Below the pieces are notes generated by a model, which saw nothing but the letters and a program-made list of their open reading frames with translations, made no database searches and was not told the origin of the DNA. Made by a program: the position numbers and the translations under genes. A stretch of DNA of 64,000 bases, taken from the NCBI GenBank assembly GCA_903923135.1, contig CAIXWN010000168.1, forward strand, positions 25,951-89,950, in the 5' to 3' direction. Below are positions 38,982 through 48,055 of the stretch, piece by piece; within the stretch, counting starts at the first letter, position 1; every line of letters begins with the position of its first letter. Source of the DNA: an uncultured Caulobacteraceae bacterium (GTDB lineage: Bacteria; Pseudomonadota; Alphaproteobacteria; Caulobacterales; Caulobacteraceae).

Positions 38982-40003
38982 GCCCCGAACAACTCGCTCA
39001 TGGCGCGCTCGATGCGAACGGTCGACCCCGCCTCGTCCAGGGGGTTGCGGCGCAGGCGATGTCGCAGAGCCATGGGCGCCACGCGGTGGATGTCGCCCTC
39101 CGACACCGATTCGGCGCCATCCAGGGCGGCGATGGCGCGGGCGGCCCGCATCACCGTCAACTCGCCGCGCAGGCCGTCGGCCCCGATGGCCATGCACAGA
39201 CGCGAGCCGGCCTCCAGGACACTGTTGGGCACCTCAACGTCGGCCAGCCGGCTGCGTGCGGCGCTGATCCTCTCGCCGATCTCGCTGTCGGCCGCGGCCC
39301 AGGCGCCGACGAACGCTCCGGGATCGCGGTCGAACCGGTCCCGCCGCCTGACCACTTCGACCCTGTCGGCCAGCACGGTCGGGGTCCTGACCTCCACGGA
39401 AAGACCGAACCGGTCGAGCAGCTGCGGACGCAGTTCGCCCTCCTCCGGATTGCCGCTGCCGATCAGCACGAACCGGGCCGGGTGGCGCACGCTCAGCCCC
39501 TCGCGTTCGACGACGTTTTCACCTGAAGCGGCGACGTCGAGCAGCAGGTCCACGAGGTGGTCCTCAAGCAGGTTCACCTCATCGATGTACAGAAAGCCGC
39601 GGTGAGCCCGGGCCAGAAGGCCCGGTTCAAAGCGTTTTTCCCCCCGCGTCAGCGCCCGCTCGAGGTCCAGCGCGCCGACCACGCGGTCCTCGGTGGCCCC
39701 CAGCGGCAGATCCACCACCGGCGTCGGGGTCAGTTCGATTTCACCCCCGCCCGCCGTGCGGGCCGGGCAGTCGCCGGGGCAAAGGGCGCGATCGGCTTTC
39801 GGGTCACAATGAAAGACGCATCCCTTGATCGAGGGCAGGGGCGGCAGCAGCGCCGCCAGGGCGCGCACGGCGGTGGACTTGCCGGTTCCCCGGTCACCGA
39901 ACACCATCACCCCACCGATGGTTGGATCGCTGGCGGCGATGAGCAGGGCCAGCTTCATTTCGTCCTGACCGACGATCGCCGAAAACGGATAAGCGAAACG
40001 CAT
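38978..40003 (-). CDS. bchI: Magnesium chelatase ATPase subunit I
   Basis: A 341-residue AAA+ ATPase, motor of the Mg chelatase. Walker A VFGDRGTGKSTAV is near residue 35; the Cys-containing insertion (CVFHCDPKADRALCPGDC) and Walker B FLYIDEVNLLEDH follow, with sensor-1 IGSGNPEEGELRPQLLDRFGL. Starts MRFAYPFSAIVGQDEMK. First gene of bchID-bchO-crtIB, divergent from hemE. Confidence 0.95.
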   Translation of the reverse strand: MRFAYPFSAIVGQDEMKLALLIAASDPTIGGVMVFGDRGTGKSTAVRALAALLPPLPSIKGCVFHCDPKADRALCPGDCPARTAGGGEIELTPTPVVDLPLGATEDRVVGALDLERALTRGEKRFEPGLLARAHRGFLYIDEVNLLEDHLVDLLLDVAASGENVVEREGLSVRHPARFVLIGSGNPEEGELRPQLLDRFGLSVEVRTPTVLADRVEVVRRRDRFDRDPGAFVGAWAAADSEIGERISAARSRLADVEVPNSVLEAGSRLCMAIGADGLRGELTVMRAARAIAALDGAESVSEGDIHRVAPMALRHRLRRNPLDEAGSTVRIERAMSELFGA

Positions 40004-40138
40004 ACTCGTCCTGGAACTCCGAACCTGCCAACGGGGCGTGTCAACCTAGACTACGCCCCGGGCTGCGACCACCCCCGCCCTGTTTAGTCTGCACACGTCG
40101 GCCACGGACCGCCAGGACTCGTTTTTTGGCCTCGGGAG

Positions 40139-40228
40139 GTGATCATGGCCTTGCCAAAGCCCGCGTGGACCGGGAGTTAGGGGCGACGACACCTCCGGGC
40201 GGACGGCCCGCGCCGGAGCCATGATCAC
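40139..40228 (+). promoter_or_regulatory. Long-range inverted repeat in the hemE leader
   Basis: GTGATCATGGC (40139-40149) and GCCATGATCAC (40218-40228) are perfect 11-bp complements 68 nt apart, ending 17 bp before the hemE start codon. The GC-rich loop could fold further. It may be a structured 5' leader or two half-operators. No known riboswitch pattern was recognised. Confidence 0.35.
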
Positions 40229-40245
40229 GCGAGAAGGAGAAGGGC

Positions 40246-41271
40246 ATGACGGATCGATCGATGCTCCGGGTTCTGAACGGTGAGCGGGTCGATCCCCCGC
40301 CGGTGTGGATCATGCGCCAAGCCGGCCGCTACCTGCCGGAGTACCGTCAACTTCGCGCCCAGGCGAAGGATTTCATGAGCTTCTGCTATTCGCCGGCCCT
40401 GGCGACCGAGGCGGTCCTGCAGCCCCTGCGCCGGTTCGATTTGGACGCGGCGATCCTTTTCTCCGACATCCTGGTCATCCCGGACGCCCTCGGTCACAAG
40501 GTCTGGTTTGTCGAGGGCGAAGGGCCGCGCCTCGAGCCGCTCCTCGACCAGGCGACGTGGTCCATCGGCGCGGCGGACCACGTCGTGACACGCCTGGCCC
40601 CGGTCTATGAAACCGTGCAGCGCATCCGCGCCGCCCTGCCCGATCAGATCACCCTGATCGGCTTCGCTGGCGGCCCCTGGACGGTGGCCACCTACATGAT
40701 CCAGGGCGAAGGCGGCGAGAAGGACCGCTGCCGCAGGGCCGCGTACGAGCGCCCCGCGGATGTCGACTCGCTGCTTTCGGTGCTCGTTGAAGCCACCGCG
40801 CAGCATCTCGCCGCGCAGGTTGCGGCGGGTGCGGACTGTCTGCAGATCTTCGAGAGCTGGTCCGAAGGCCTTCCCGAGCCGCTGTTCGAGCGGGTTATTC
40901 TCAACCCGACCCGCGCGCTGGTCGACCGGTTGCGCGCCTTGGGCGTCACCGTTCCGGTTATCGGCTTCCCGCGTGGAGCCGGGGCCCTGCTGGGGCGCTA
41001 TGCGCGGGAGACGGGTGTAAACGCCCTGGGCGTCGACACGCAGACGCCGGCGGCCTTCGCGCGTGCGCAGGCGCCGGACGGCATGCCCCTGCAGGGAAAC
41101 CTCGATCCGCAGCTTCTGATCTGCGGCGGCCCCGCGCTTGAGGCGGGCGCGCGGCACGTCATCGAATCGTTCCGCGGCTCGCCGCACATCTTCAACCTGG
41201 GTCACGGCATCACGCCTCAGACCCCGCCGGAGCATCTGGCGGCCCTCGTGAATGTGATCAAGGGGCGTTGA
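40246..41271 (+). CDS. hemE: Uroporphyrinogen decarboxylase
   Basis: A 341-residue cytosolic enzyme that converts uroporphyrinogen III to coproporphyrinogen III, shared by haem and bacteriochlorophyll synthesis. Signatures are PVWIMRQAGRYLPEYR with the substrate-binding Arg, ILFSDILVIPDALG, GFAGGPWTVATYMI, QGNLDP and NLGHGI. Start ATG with AAGGAGAAGG upstream. Single gene between two divergent/convergent operons; its position supports co-regulation with tetrapyrrole demand. Confidence 0.94.
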   Translation: MTDRSMLRVLNGERVDPPPVWIMRQAGRYLPEYRQLRAQAKDFMSFCYSPALATEAVLQPLRRFDLDAAILFSDILVIPDALGHKVWFVEGEGPRLEPLLDQATWSIGAADHVVTRLAPVYETVQRIRAALPDQITLIGFAGGPWTVATYMIQGEGGEKDRCRRAAYERPADVDSLLSVLVEATAQHLAAQVAAGADCLQIFESWSEGLPEPLFERVILNPTRALVDRLRALGVTVPVIGFPRGAGALLGRYARETGVNALGVDTQTPAAFARAQAPDGMPLQGNLDPQLLICGGPALEAGARHVIESFRGSPHIFNLGHGITPQTPPEHLAALVNVIKGR

Positions 41272-41333
41272 CCGCTTTGGAGCCTGATCGGTCCGCGTGG
41301 AACAGGCGCGGGTGGTGAATCGGGTCTAAAGGT

Positions 41334-41343
41334 GTGAATTCAC
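41334..41343. promoter_or_regulatory. 10-bp perfect palindrome between hemE and the 88-aa gene
   Basis: GTGAATTCAC is self-complementary and lies in the 118-bp convergent gap. Both flanking genes end here, so a promoter role is unlikely; it has no T-tract for termination. Noted only as structure. Confidence 0.25.
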
Positions 41344-41389
41344 TGTAAGTTATTGCCAGTCAGATGGCTCGATCTGGTCGGAGTTCGCC

Positions 41390-41656
41390 CTAGACGCGCC
41401 GACGAACGACGTCGCCGATATGCAGCGGCAAGGAGATCGTCAGCCAAAGGGCCGTCATCGTCCAAGGCGCGCCCGTCAGGCTCGCGCGCAGGGCCAGCAA
41501 CAGGCAAGCGCCCGGAGCCAAGGCGAAGGCCTTGTCGAGGAGCATCCGCCTCGATGGCGCGCCGCGGTTGAGCCAGGTGGCGAGACCGAATTCGGCCACG
41601 ACGACCAGCAGGATGAAATCCACCACCCTGCCGCTGGTGAAGAAGTCGCGGATCAC
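41390..41656 (-). CDS. Hypothetical membrane protein downstream of bchP (88 aa)
   Basis: An 88-residue protein with three hydrophobic helices: VVDFILLVVVAEFGLATWL, a central ALAPGACLLLALRA helix, and TMTALWLTISLPLHIGD, ending in a basic VVRRRV tail. GTG 41656 is chosen because the helices start right after it; upstream in-frame residues are hydrophilic and overlap bchP. It lies 73 bp beyond bchP, last in aerR-ppsR-bchG-pucC2-bchP. From memory, similar small proteins follow bchP in some other alphaproteobacterial phototrophs. No function known. Confidence 0.65.
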   Translation of the reverse strand: MIRDFFTSGRVVDFILLVVVAEFGLATWLNRGAPSRRMLLDKAFALAPGACLLLALRASLTGAPWTMTALWLTISLPLHIGDVVRRRV

Positions 41657-41729
41657 TCTGGTTTTCCCGGAGTCGCCGTGACGGCCGCGGTCGTCGACGC
41701 CTCTGCGGAGGCGCGAGGACGCAGGCGGC

Positions 41730-42935
41730 TCACGATGGCGAAAGCCCGAGCAGGTGGCCCATGTCCTTGATGAAGATCCGCGCATGGGCCGCCGGATCGG
41801 CGCGGACCAGCTCCTTGTTCATGTAGGCCTGCCAGGTCAGCCGCTGCACATCCGGGTCGGCGCACATCTTGACGAAGCCTTCGCGCCGCTTGTCGCTGCG
41901 GTACCAGAAGTGCTGCATGATCCCGAGCACCCAGAAGGTCTGGCCGTTGGCCTTCATGAAGGCCTTCCTCGCCGAGGCGAGAGCGCGGGCCTGACCGGTG
42001 CGCAGGCACTCATCCACCGCCTGGGCGGCGAGTCGGCCCCCGACCATGGCGTAGTAGATTCCCTCTCCGGACGCCGGAGCGACCACGCCGGCCGCGTCGC
42101 CGGCCACCACCACGTCGCGTCCGTTGTCCCATCGGGCCAGGGGGCGAAGGGGGATCGGCGCGCCCTCGGTTCGCACGGTCTCGCAGCCGTTCAGCGCCGT
42201 GGCCGCCCTGAGCGACTTGACCGCGCCACGCAGGGAAAAGCCCTTGCGGGCGCTGCCGACCCCGATGCTGGCGGTCTCGCCGTGCGGGAAGATCCAGGCG
42301 TAGAAGTCCGGAGACAGATGACCCTGGTAGAACACGTCGCAGCGTCCACCGTCAAAGTCGCCATCGCCGTCGGCCGGCGCGCGGATGATTTCGTGATAGG
42401 CGAACACGCAGGGCACCCGGTCGGCCCCCTTCAGCGTCTGACGGGCGACCTGCGAGCGTGCGCCGTCGGCCCCGATCACCATCCGCGCCCGAATGCTGTC
42501 GATCGCCGCGTCATCCTTGCCGCCCGGCCGGCGATACACCACCCGGGCGACACCGTCCGGGTCCCTGTCGATGCGCTCGAACACCCCTGTCCGCCGTTCG
42601 GCGCCGGCCTGGGCGGCCCGGGCGCGCAGCCACTCGTCGAAGACATCCCGATCAACCATGCCGACGAAGCCGCCTTCAACCGGCATGTCCACCCGGCGCG
42701 ACTTCGGCGAGATCATGCGGGCCGATGTGGCGCGGGCGACCAGGAGATGGTCGGGAATCTCGAAATCGCGGATCAGTCGCGGCGGGATGGCGCCGCCGCA
42801 GGGTTTGATCCGGCCTGCGCGATCCAGCAGGATCACTGACCGGCCCGCCGAGGCCAGGTCCCGCGCCGCCGTGGCCCCCGAGGGGCCCCCGCCGACCACA
42901 ACGACGTCATAGGTCTGCTCTGAAGCGCTTGCCAT
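41730..42935 (-). CDS. bchP: Geranylgeranyl diphosphate/bacteriochlorophyll reductase
   Basis: A 401-residue FAD-dependent reductase that saturates geranylgeranyl to phytyl on bacteriochlorophyll. The dinucleotide motif VVVGGGPSGATAARDLA is at the N-terminus; KPCGGAIPPRLI, GADGARSQVARQ and GDAAGVVAPASGEGIYYAM are flavin-binding blocks of the family. The start codon overlaps the upstream stop by one base. Confidence 0.94.
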   Translation of the reverse strand: MASASEQTYDVVVVGGGPSGATAARDLASAGRSVILLDRAGRIKPCGGAIPPRLIRDFEIPDHLLVARATSARMISPKSRRVDMPVEGGFVGMVDRDVFDEWLRARAAQAGAERRTGVFERIDRDPDGVARVVYRRPGGKDDAAIDSIRARMVIGADGARSQVARQTLKGADRVPCVFAYHEIIRAPADGDGDFDGGRCDVFYQGHLSPDFYAWIFPHGETASIGVGSARKGFSLRGAVKSLRAATALNGCETVRTEGAPIPLRPLARWDNGRDVVVAGDAAGVVAPASGEGIYYAMVGGRLAAQAVDECLRTGQARALASARKAFMKANGQTFWVLGIMQHFWYRSDKRREGFVKMCADPDVQRLTWQAYMNKELVRADPAAHARIFIKDMGHLLGLSPS

Positions 42936-44287
42936 CAGTGGGCCCCCTCAAACTCTATGGATGACGCTCCGGCGTCCGTCGCCGCGTCGGACCGGGCGGT
43001 CGGGTTGTCCAGCCGTGCGGCCAGGACGGCGGAAAACAGGAAGATCAGCGCTTCGACGCCGAAGATCACCACGAAGGCCGTCGCGCTCCGGTGAAGCGCG
43101 CCTCTGAGAGTCTCCACGCCGGCGGCGCCGAGGAACCCGCCGAGCGCGAAAGCGGCCGCCTGGGCTCCGCCCCACAAACCCATGCGCGCACCTTCGCGCG
43201 AGCCGCGCCCGGCCCCGGCCAAGCCCATCATCGATCCGATGGCCGAAACCGCAAAGACGCCGTTGGCAAGACCCAGGATGAAGACCGTTGGCGCCAGGGG
43301 CCAACCGGGACCGACGAGGCCCGCAGCGGCTAGGCCAGCCAGGGCCAGGGCGGAGCCGGCGCAGCCCAAGACGTTCCAGCGGCGCATCCAGGCCGCCTTG
43401 CGGTCGCCGAAACGGGCGCCCAGCGCGCCCACCAGGATCATGCCCAGCAGCGCTCCACCCTGTTCGAAGCCCGTCAGCTGGGCCGATTGGGCCGGCGTCA
43501 TCCGGAAGACGAGCCCGCCGAACGGTTCGAGGATCAGCTCCTGGATGCTGTAGGCGAGCATCGAGACGAACACGAAAATGGTGAAGCGGCGCGCCAGGGG
43601 GTCCGCCCAGATTTCGGCGATGACGGCGGTGAAGGATTGCCGTCCGGCAGCTTCTGATTCGGCCGGTTCGGGCGATTGCGCCGCAACCGGGCCTTCGGCG
43701 TTGCGCACGGCCAGGGTCGCGACGAGGAAGCAGACCCCCGACACCGCGGAGGCCGTGATCGCCAGGCGCTGGGCGGAAAAGGGTTGCAGCACCGTGCCGG
43801 TCACTGCGGCGTAAAGGATAAAGCCAACGATCATCATGATCCAGGCGATCGCCGCCGCCGCCGGTCGGCGGGCCGGCGCCACCCGGGTTGCCAGCAGCGC
43901 TAGCAACGAGGTTCCCGCCGCGCCCACCCCGCAGCCGACCAGGGTGTAGGCGACGAAGGCCAGGGCGCCCCCGGCCAGGGGCGATCCGGTCATCATGGTG
44001 GTGGCGTCGGTCGCCATCATGGCGCCGAGGGCCATCACGCCCATGCCGCCGATGATCCAGGGGGTGCGTCGCCCGCCCTGGTCCGAGCCGTGCCCCCAGC
44101 GGGCGCGCGATAGCTGGACGACGTAGTTCCAGGCGATGAAGGCGGCGGGCAGGATGGCGGGGACGGCGTATTCCACCACCATCACCCGGTTCAGCGTGCG
44201 CGATGTCAGGGCGAACATGGCGCCGATGGCGGCCTGCACCAGCCCCAGTCGGATGATGCCCACCCAGCTGAGCGGGGCGGCCTTCAC
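42935..44287 (-). CDS. PucC-family MFS protein between bchG and bchP
   Basis: About 450 residues, 12 membrane helices, BCH/PucC branch of the MFS. RTLNRVMVVEYAVPA, RRTPWIIGG and ELILEPFGGLVFRM are family blocks. It is much more diverged from PucC (19505) and LhaA (57032) than those are from each other. In Rhodobacter the gene at this position is called bch2 or orf428 and influences pigment levels. GTG 44287 overlaps the bchG stop (GTGA). Probable function: bacteriochlorophyll delivery or antenna assembly. Confidence 0.85.
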   Translation of the reverse strand: MKAAPLSWVGIIRLGLVQAAIGAMFALTSRTLNRVMVVEYAVPAILPAAFIAWNYVVQLSRARWGHGSDQGGRRTPWIIGGMGVMALGAMMATDATTMMTGSPLAGGALAFVAYTLVGCGVGAAGTSLLALLATRVAPARRPAAAAIAWIMMIVGFILYAAVTGTVLQPFSAQRLAITASAVSGVCFLVATLAVRNAEGPVAAQSPEPAESEAAGRQSFTAVIAEIWADPLARRFTIFVFVSMLAYSIQELILEPFGGLVFRMTPAQSAQLTGFEQGGALLGMILVGALGARFGDRKAAWMRRWNVLGCAGSALALAGLAAAGLVGPGWPLAPTVFILGLANGVFAVSAIGSMMGLAGAGRGSREGARMGLWGGAQAAAFALGGFLGAAGVETLRGALHRSATAFVVIFGVEALIFLFSAVLAARLDNPTARSDAATDAGASSIEFEGAH

Positions 44288-45210
44288 TGCGCGACCCCGT
44301 GCAACGCCCCCAGGGCGAAGCCGCTGACGAGCATGCCCAGGACGTAGAGGGAGACACCCGTGCCATTGTACCAGGGCGCCAGCTGGCGGGGCGCGCGAAG
44401 CAGGCGCACCATCAGCAGGCACTGGGCGATGAGCGAGACGCTGACAGCGAGGCCCTGGGCCGTCTGGCCCCAGGAGAGCAGCAGGGCGACGACGATCGCC
44501 TGCGGCGCCGCCATGATCACGCAGGCCAGCCAGGCGGCGTTCTCCGCCCCCAGATCCACGGGGACCGACAGGATTCCCATCTGGCGGTCGCCCTCGATCG
44601 CCTTGAAGTCATTGAGGATCATGATGCCTATGGCGCCGGCGCTGTAGAGCGTCGCCAGGGCGACGACGCGGCCGTCAGGGAAGGTCTGGTTCATCACGGC
44701 CGCGCCGGTGAACCACGTCAGGCCCTCGTAACAGATCGCAACGGACGCCGGGCCCCACCAGCCGTTCTGCTTGAGCCGCAGGGGCGGGGCGCTGTAGGCC
44801 CACGCCAGAGCCATGCCCAACCCGGCCGCGCAGAAAACCCATGCGCCAAGGCTCCAGGCGAGCAGCAACGACAGCGCCGTCCAGAGCATCGCGATCCACA
44901 AACCCCAGCGCCCCGGCACCCGTCCCGAAGGGATCGGTCGATCCGGCTCGTTGATGGCGTCCACATGCCGGTCGAACCAGTCGTTGACGGCCTGACTGGT
45001 CGCGCAGATCGCCGGGCCGGCCAGCACCATTCCGGCCACAAGCAATGGCCAGCGCGTTCGCAACGGCGCCCCCGAGGACACCACGCCGCACATGAAAGCC
45101 CACATCGGTGGAAACCAGGTGATCGGCTTGAGCAGTTCCAGCACGGCCGAAGCCTTGGGGAACCGCCGCGGCGCGGGCCGCGTCACCGGGGGGAACGCCA
45201 CGTCGATCAT
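44284..45210 (-). CDS. bchG: Bacteriochlorophyll synthase (geranylgeranyl transferase)
   Basis: About 308 residues, UbiA-type membrane prenyltransferase that esterifies bacteriochlorophyllide a with geranylgeranyl diphosphate. The Asp-rich motif is NDWFDRHVDAINEPDRPIPSGR; ILNDFKAIEGDRQMGILS is the second motif. About nine helices. The start is ATG 45210; a TTG at 45246 lies inside a PpsR operator and a -35-like box, so it is less likely. Confidence 0.93.
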   Translation of the reverse strand: MIDVAFPPVTRPAPRRFPKASAVLELLKPITWFPPMWAFMCGVVSSGAPLRTRWPLLVAGMVLAGPAICATSQAVNDWFDRHVDAINEPDRPIPSGRVPGRWGLWIAMLWTALSLLLAWSLGAWVFCAAGLGMALAWAYSAPPLRLKQNGWWGPASVAICYEGLTWFTGAAVMNQTFPDGRVVALATLYSAGAIGIMILNDFKAIEGDRQMGILSVPVDLGAENAAWLACVIMAAPQAIVVALLLSWGQTAQGLAVSVSLIAQCLLMVRLLRAPRQLAPWYNGTGVSLYVLGMLVSGFALGALHGVAQ

Positions 45211-45240
45211 GACGAAAGGGGTATTCTTGACGTTTTCGAG

Positions 45241-45258
45241 TGTCAATCCAGATTGACG
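45241..45258. promoter_or_regulatory. PpsR/CrtJ-type operator upstream of bchG (TGT-N12-ACG)
   Basis: TGT at 45241-45243 and ACG at 45256-45258, 12 apart. Read on the minus strand it ends in TTGACA, as at bchX. Twenty-six bp downstream a matching left arm (CGTCAA) occurs without a right arm. The -10 element would be a poor TACCCC. Confidence 0.6.
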
Positions 45259-45453
45259 CTTTCCCGCAAATGCGGGGCTAAAAGCCGTGCTGCGCCGGCA
45301 GTACGGCCCCCAGGCTGACGTGAAGCAGCCCGGAGAAAGAAGGCGTCTACTCAGTCTAGATTGATGATATCGTCGTTCTCTCGAAGTGCCATCGCCGCTA
45401 TTGGACCGAAGGCGAACTGCAATATACAGCGCGATCCCAGGATTCCAGAAGCG
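45259..45453 (-). other. bchG-ppsR spacer
   Basis: About 195 bp between the bchG operator and the ppsR stop. No open frame with recognisable features, no terminator with a T-tract and no further TGT-N12-ACA site is seen. Confidence 0.5.
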
Positions 45454-46890
45454 TTAGTTCTCCGGCGGGATCGAGGTGACGAGCCCAAACCGATGAAGTT
45501 TGGAATAGAGACTCTGTCGGCTCAGTCCGAGCACGTCAGCGGCCGACGCGCGGTTGTCCCGGGTCAACTCCAGGGCCGCCTCGATGCACAGGCGCTCCAC
45601 CAGATCAGTGGTCTCGCGAACGAGGTCTTTCAACTTCACCCGGCCGACCAGCTCGGTCAGTTGCTGAACGGACCGGCCCAGCTCCGGCAGGGCCGGTGAG
45701 CGTTCGCTCGACCGCCATCCGACACGACGGATAGAGAAACCGTAGCTGACGCCGCCTGCGTCCGGCGCGCTGACGCCGGACACCTCTACGTCCTCGGGTT
45801 CTTCGTACTGGTCGCGGATGACCGTGTTGAAGTTGCGAACGTATCCGTGGGCGCGGATGTTATCGAGCAGCAGGTTCCTCTCCAGCCCCGCCCGACCCAG
45901 GAAGGTGTTCAGGGTCTGGCCCAGCACCTGACTCTCCGATCCGACCCTTACCAGTTCAAGAAAGGCGGGATTGGCGCTCAGGATGATAAGCGACGCATCG
46001 GTGACGACGAACGCATCCGGCATGCGTTCCATCAGGGTCTGCAGTCGCGCGCCGGCATCCGGAGAGGCGGGCTGGGAATGCTCGGCCGGGGAGAGGCGCA
46101 CGAGGCACTGGGATCCGCGGTCCTGGCGGAATAGCGACGCCGAGACGAGGAACTCGCGATCGTTGCTGGCGAGCCGCATCTCGGCGCGGTTCGCCTGGGA
46201 CCCGGACTGGGCCAGGGTCAGCAGCGCCGCGGCGGCGTCCTGGCTGCCGGGCTCAAAGATCTTGACGAAGGCCTCTCCGGCCAGAGGCGCCTTGTCCGCG
46301 CCGGCGAAGCCGTGGGCGGCGGGGTTGGCCTCAACGATTCGCCTCGTGAGCGGGTCGACAATGATCACCGCCTCGCTCGACGTCTGGAACAGCAGCCGAT
46401 ACCGGAACTCGGCGTCCCGCAGGCGCGAATAGTCGCGCTCCATCGACTGCTGGGCGGCCAGGAGGCGCTGCTGCATCTCGGCCGTCACGCGTTCGTCGCG
46501 ACCGATGGCGATCACCCGGCCCTCCCGTCCGGCGTCCACGGCGACGTAGCGCAGAAGCAGCGACTCGCGCTTCGGTGTGACCTGGTTGACCTCCCTCCAG
46601 CGGGTGCGCCCGTGGGTGACCGCGTCCCGCAGCATCTCGTCGACCTTGCGACGGCTGTCTGAGGTCACGGTTTCGGCCCAGGGGCGGTCTAGCCAGGCGT
46701 CCGCGCCGTCACGCGCAATCTGCTCGTTGCCCAGAGCCATGTCCCGGATGACACCATCGCCATCGATCACCATCGCCACATCGCCGCCAGCGGCGGCGAC
46801 CGCCTGGGCCACAGGCGCATCCAGGCCGCCCAGGATTCCGCGGAGGAATGTCCGATCACCCGGCGGCGAAGAAGAAGCCCGTGCTTCCAT
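45454..46890 (-). CDS. ppsR: PpsR/CrtJ, redox-responsive photosynthesis repressor
   Basis: A 478-residue regulator: an N-terminal domain, a coiled Gln-rich linker (QQRLLAAQQSMERDYSRL), two PAS domains (about 165-270 and 290-390), and a C-terminal Fis-type HTH (ASAADVLGLSRQSLYSKLHRFG). I find only two cysteines, one in the first central PAS (GSQCLVRL) and one just before the HTH (RLCIEAAL), matching the redox-active pair of Rhodobacter PpsR. It represses bch, crt and puc genes in air by binding TGT-N12-ACA; several such sites occur in this window. aerR precedes it by 33 bp. Confidence 0.93.
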   Translation of the reverse strand: MEARASSSPPGDRTFLRGILGGLDAPVAQAVAAAGGDVAMVIDGDGVIRDMALGNEQIARDGADAWLDRPWAETVTSDSRRKVDEMLRDAVTHGRTRWREVNQVTPKRESLLLRYVAVDAGREGRVIAIGRDERVTAEMQQRLLAAQQSMERDYSRLRDAEFRYRLLFQTSSEAVIIVDPLTRRIVEANPAAHGFAGADKAPLAGEAFVKIFEPGSQDAAAALLTLAQSGSQANRAEMRLASNDREFLVSASLFRQDRGSQCLVRLSPAEHSQPASPDAGARLQTLMERMPDAFVVTDASLIILSANPAFLELVRVGSESQVLGQTLNTFLGRAGLERNLLLDNIRAHGYVRNFNTVIRDQYEEPEDVEVSGVSAPDAGGVSYGFSIRRVGWRSSERSPALPELGRSVQQLTELVGRVKLKDLVRETTDLVERLCIEAALELTRDNRASAADVLGLSRQSLYSKLHRFGLVTSIPPEN

Positions 46891-46923
46891 GGTGGCGAGA
46901 GAGCCTCGAGGATTGGGAAAGGG

Positions 46924-47847
46924 TCACGCCCCCTGAGTCAGCGCACTTAGCTGATTGTTGGCGATTAGCAAGGCATGGTTAGCAACCAGCAAAGCCTCCC
47001 CCCCGCTGGCCGCGGTGGCGTCCGCCCCCAATGGAGTGATCAGTTCCGGATGTTCATCCAGGAGCCGACCCCCGACCATTACAAAAATGTTAGGATTTCG
47101 CGAGGCCTCTCGGATCGCTCGTATATTGTCGGATACTTCATCAGCATGAGCCTGTACGCTCAAGCTCATGCCAAATACGTCGAACCAGTGCGACCGGGTG
47201 GTGTCGATGAGTTCCTCGGCCGTGGCGTTGGTTTCAACCCAAGTGCGCCAGCCCGCGCGGCGGAAGAAGTCCTCGACGATGAACAGGCCGAACAGGTGCT
47301 GCTCGCCGGGGCCCGGCGCGAAGAAGGCCGAGCGGGAAAAGACCGCCTCCTCGACCTGCCCGGCCGTCCGTGAGCCCAGAGCGCGAACGACCTGCTGAAG
47401 GCGGCCGAGGCCGACGGTCACGTCGGTGAAAGAGGCGCTATCCTCGTCCCAGTATTCCCCCAGACGTCGCGCGGCGGGAACCAGCAGCTCCACATAGATG
47501 GTGTCCAGGGCCACCCCGGCCTGCAGCAGGCCGCCGACGAAAGCGATGAGCGACGCTGGCTCGCGGGTCACCACCATCCGCGCGAACGTCTCGGTGGTTT
47601 CCCGGCCGAGCAGGCGGGCTGGATCAACGGCGGGCGTGGGTTCGATCGCGACGTTGCGGTGGGCCAGCATGAGACGGGGAATAATCTCGCTTTCCACCAT
47701 GGCGATCAGGCCGGCGCCGTGTCGTCGCAGTGGTGGAGGCGGGTTCTTGGCGGAGGCCTGGTCCCACCCGACGATCTCCTTGGGTTCGGCCGGGCCGTTG
47801 CCTGGCCAGCAATGACTGTCGTCGGGTCCGGATGGCATTGTGGACAT
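46924..47847 (-). CDS. aerR: AerR/PpaA, cobalamin-binding antirepressor
   Basis: About 307 residues. The C-terminal domain resembles vitamin B12-binding (SCHIC) domains, with SHWFDVFGMSLSVQ and FVMVGGRLLDEHPEL; the N-terminal part contains ARRLGEYWDEDSASFTDVTVGLGRLQQVVR, a helical cap sequence typical of the family. In Rhodobacter the light-excited cobalamin form binds PpsR/CrtJ and modulates repression. The start is MSTMPSG (47847). It is upstream of and co-directional with ppsR, and divergent from bchF. Confidence 0.88.
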   Translation of the reverse strand: MSTMPSGPDDSHCWPGNGPAEPKEIVGWDQASAKNPPPPLRRHGAGLIAMVESEIIPRLMLAHRNVAIEPTPAVDPARLLGRETTETFARMVVTREPASLIAFVGGLLQAGVALDTIYVELLVPAARRLGEYWDEDSASFTDVTVGLGRLQQVVRALGSRTAGQVEEAVFSRSAFFAPGPGEQHLFGLFIVEDFFRRAGWRTWVETNATAEELIDTTRSHWFDVFGMSLSVQAHADEVSDNIRAIREASRNPNIFVMVGGRLLDEHPELITPLGADATAASGGEALLVANHALLIANNQLSALTQGA

Positions 47848-48024
47848 GGATCGCCCCAATTTTCAGGCGGCAAGCCACCCAAGGCTCGCGCGCGCGACAG
47901 CGCTAATCCCGATCGTCCGCTTTCCCCCGGAAAAGCGTCGCGGGTGTCTCCCCTCTGCAGCGCATGGACACTAGTCACGCATTTCCGCGCCTCAGTTCGA
48001 CGACCTTATCAAACCCAACGGGTT

Positions 48025-48042
48025 CGTAAACCTATTCTTACA
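48025..48042. promoter_or_regulatory. PpsR/CrtJ-type operator 1 at bchF (CGT-N12-ACA)
   Basis: CGT at 48025-48027 and ACA at 48040-48042. The inner bases give CGTAA-N8-TTACA, close to the extended CrtJ consensus. Its centre is 31 bp (three helical turns) from operator 2. Confidence 0.6.
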
Positions 48043-48055
48043 GTCCCCGAAAAAG

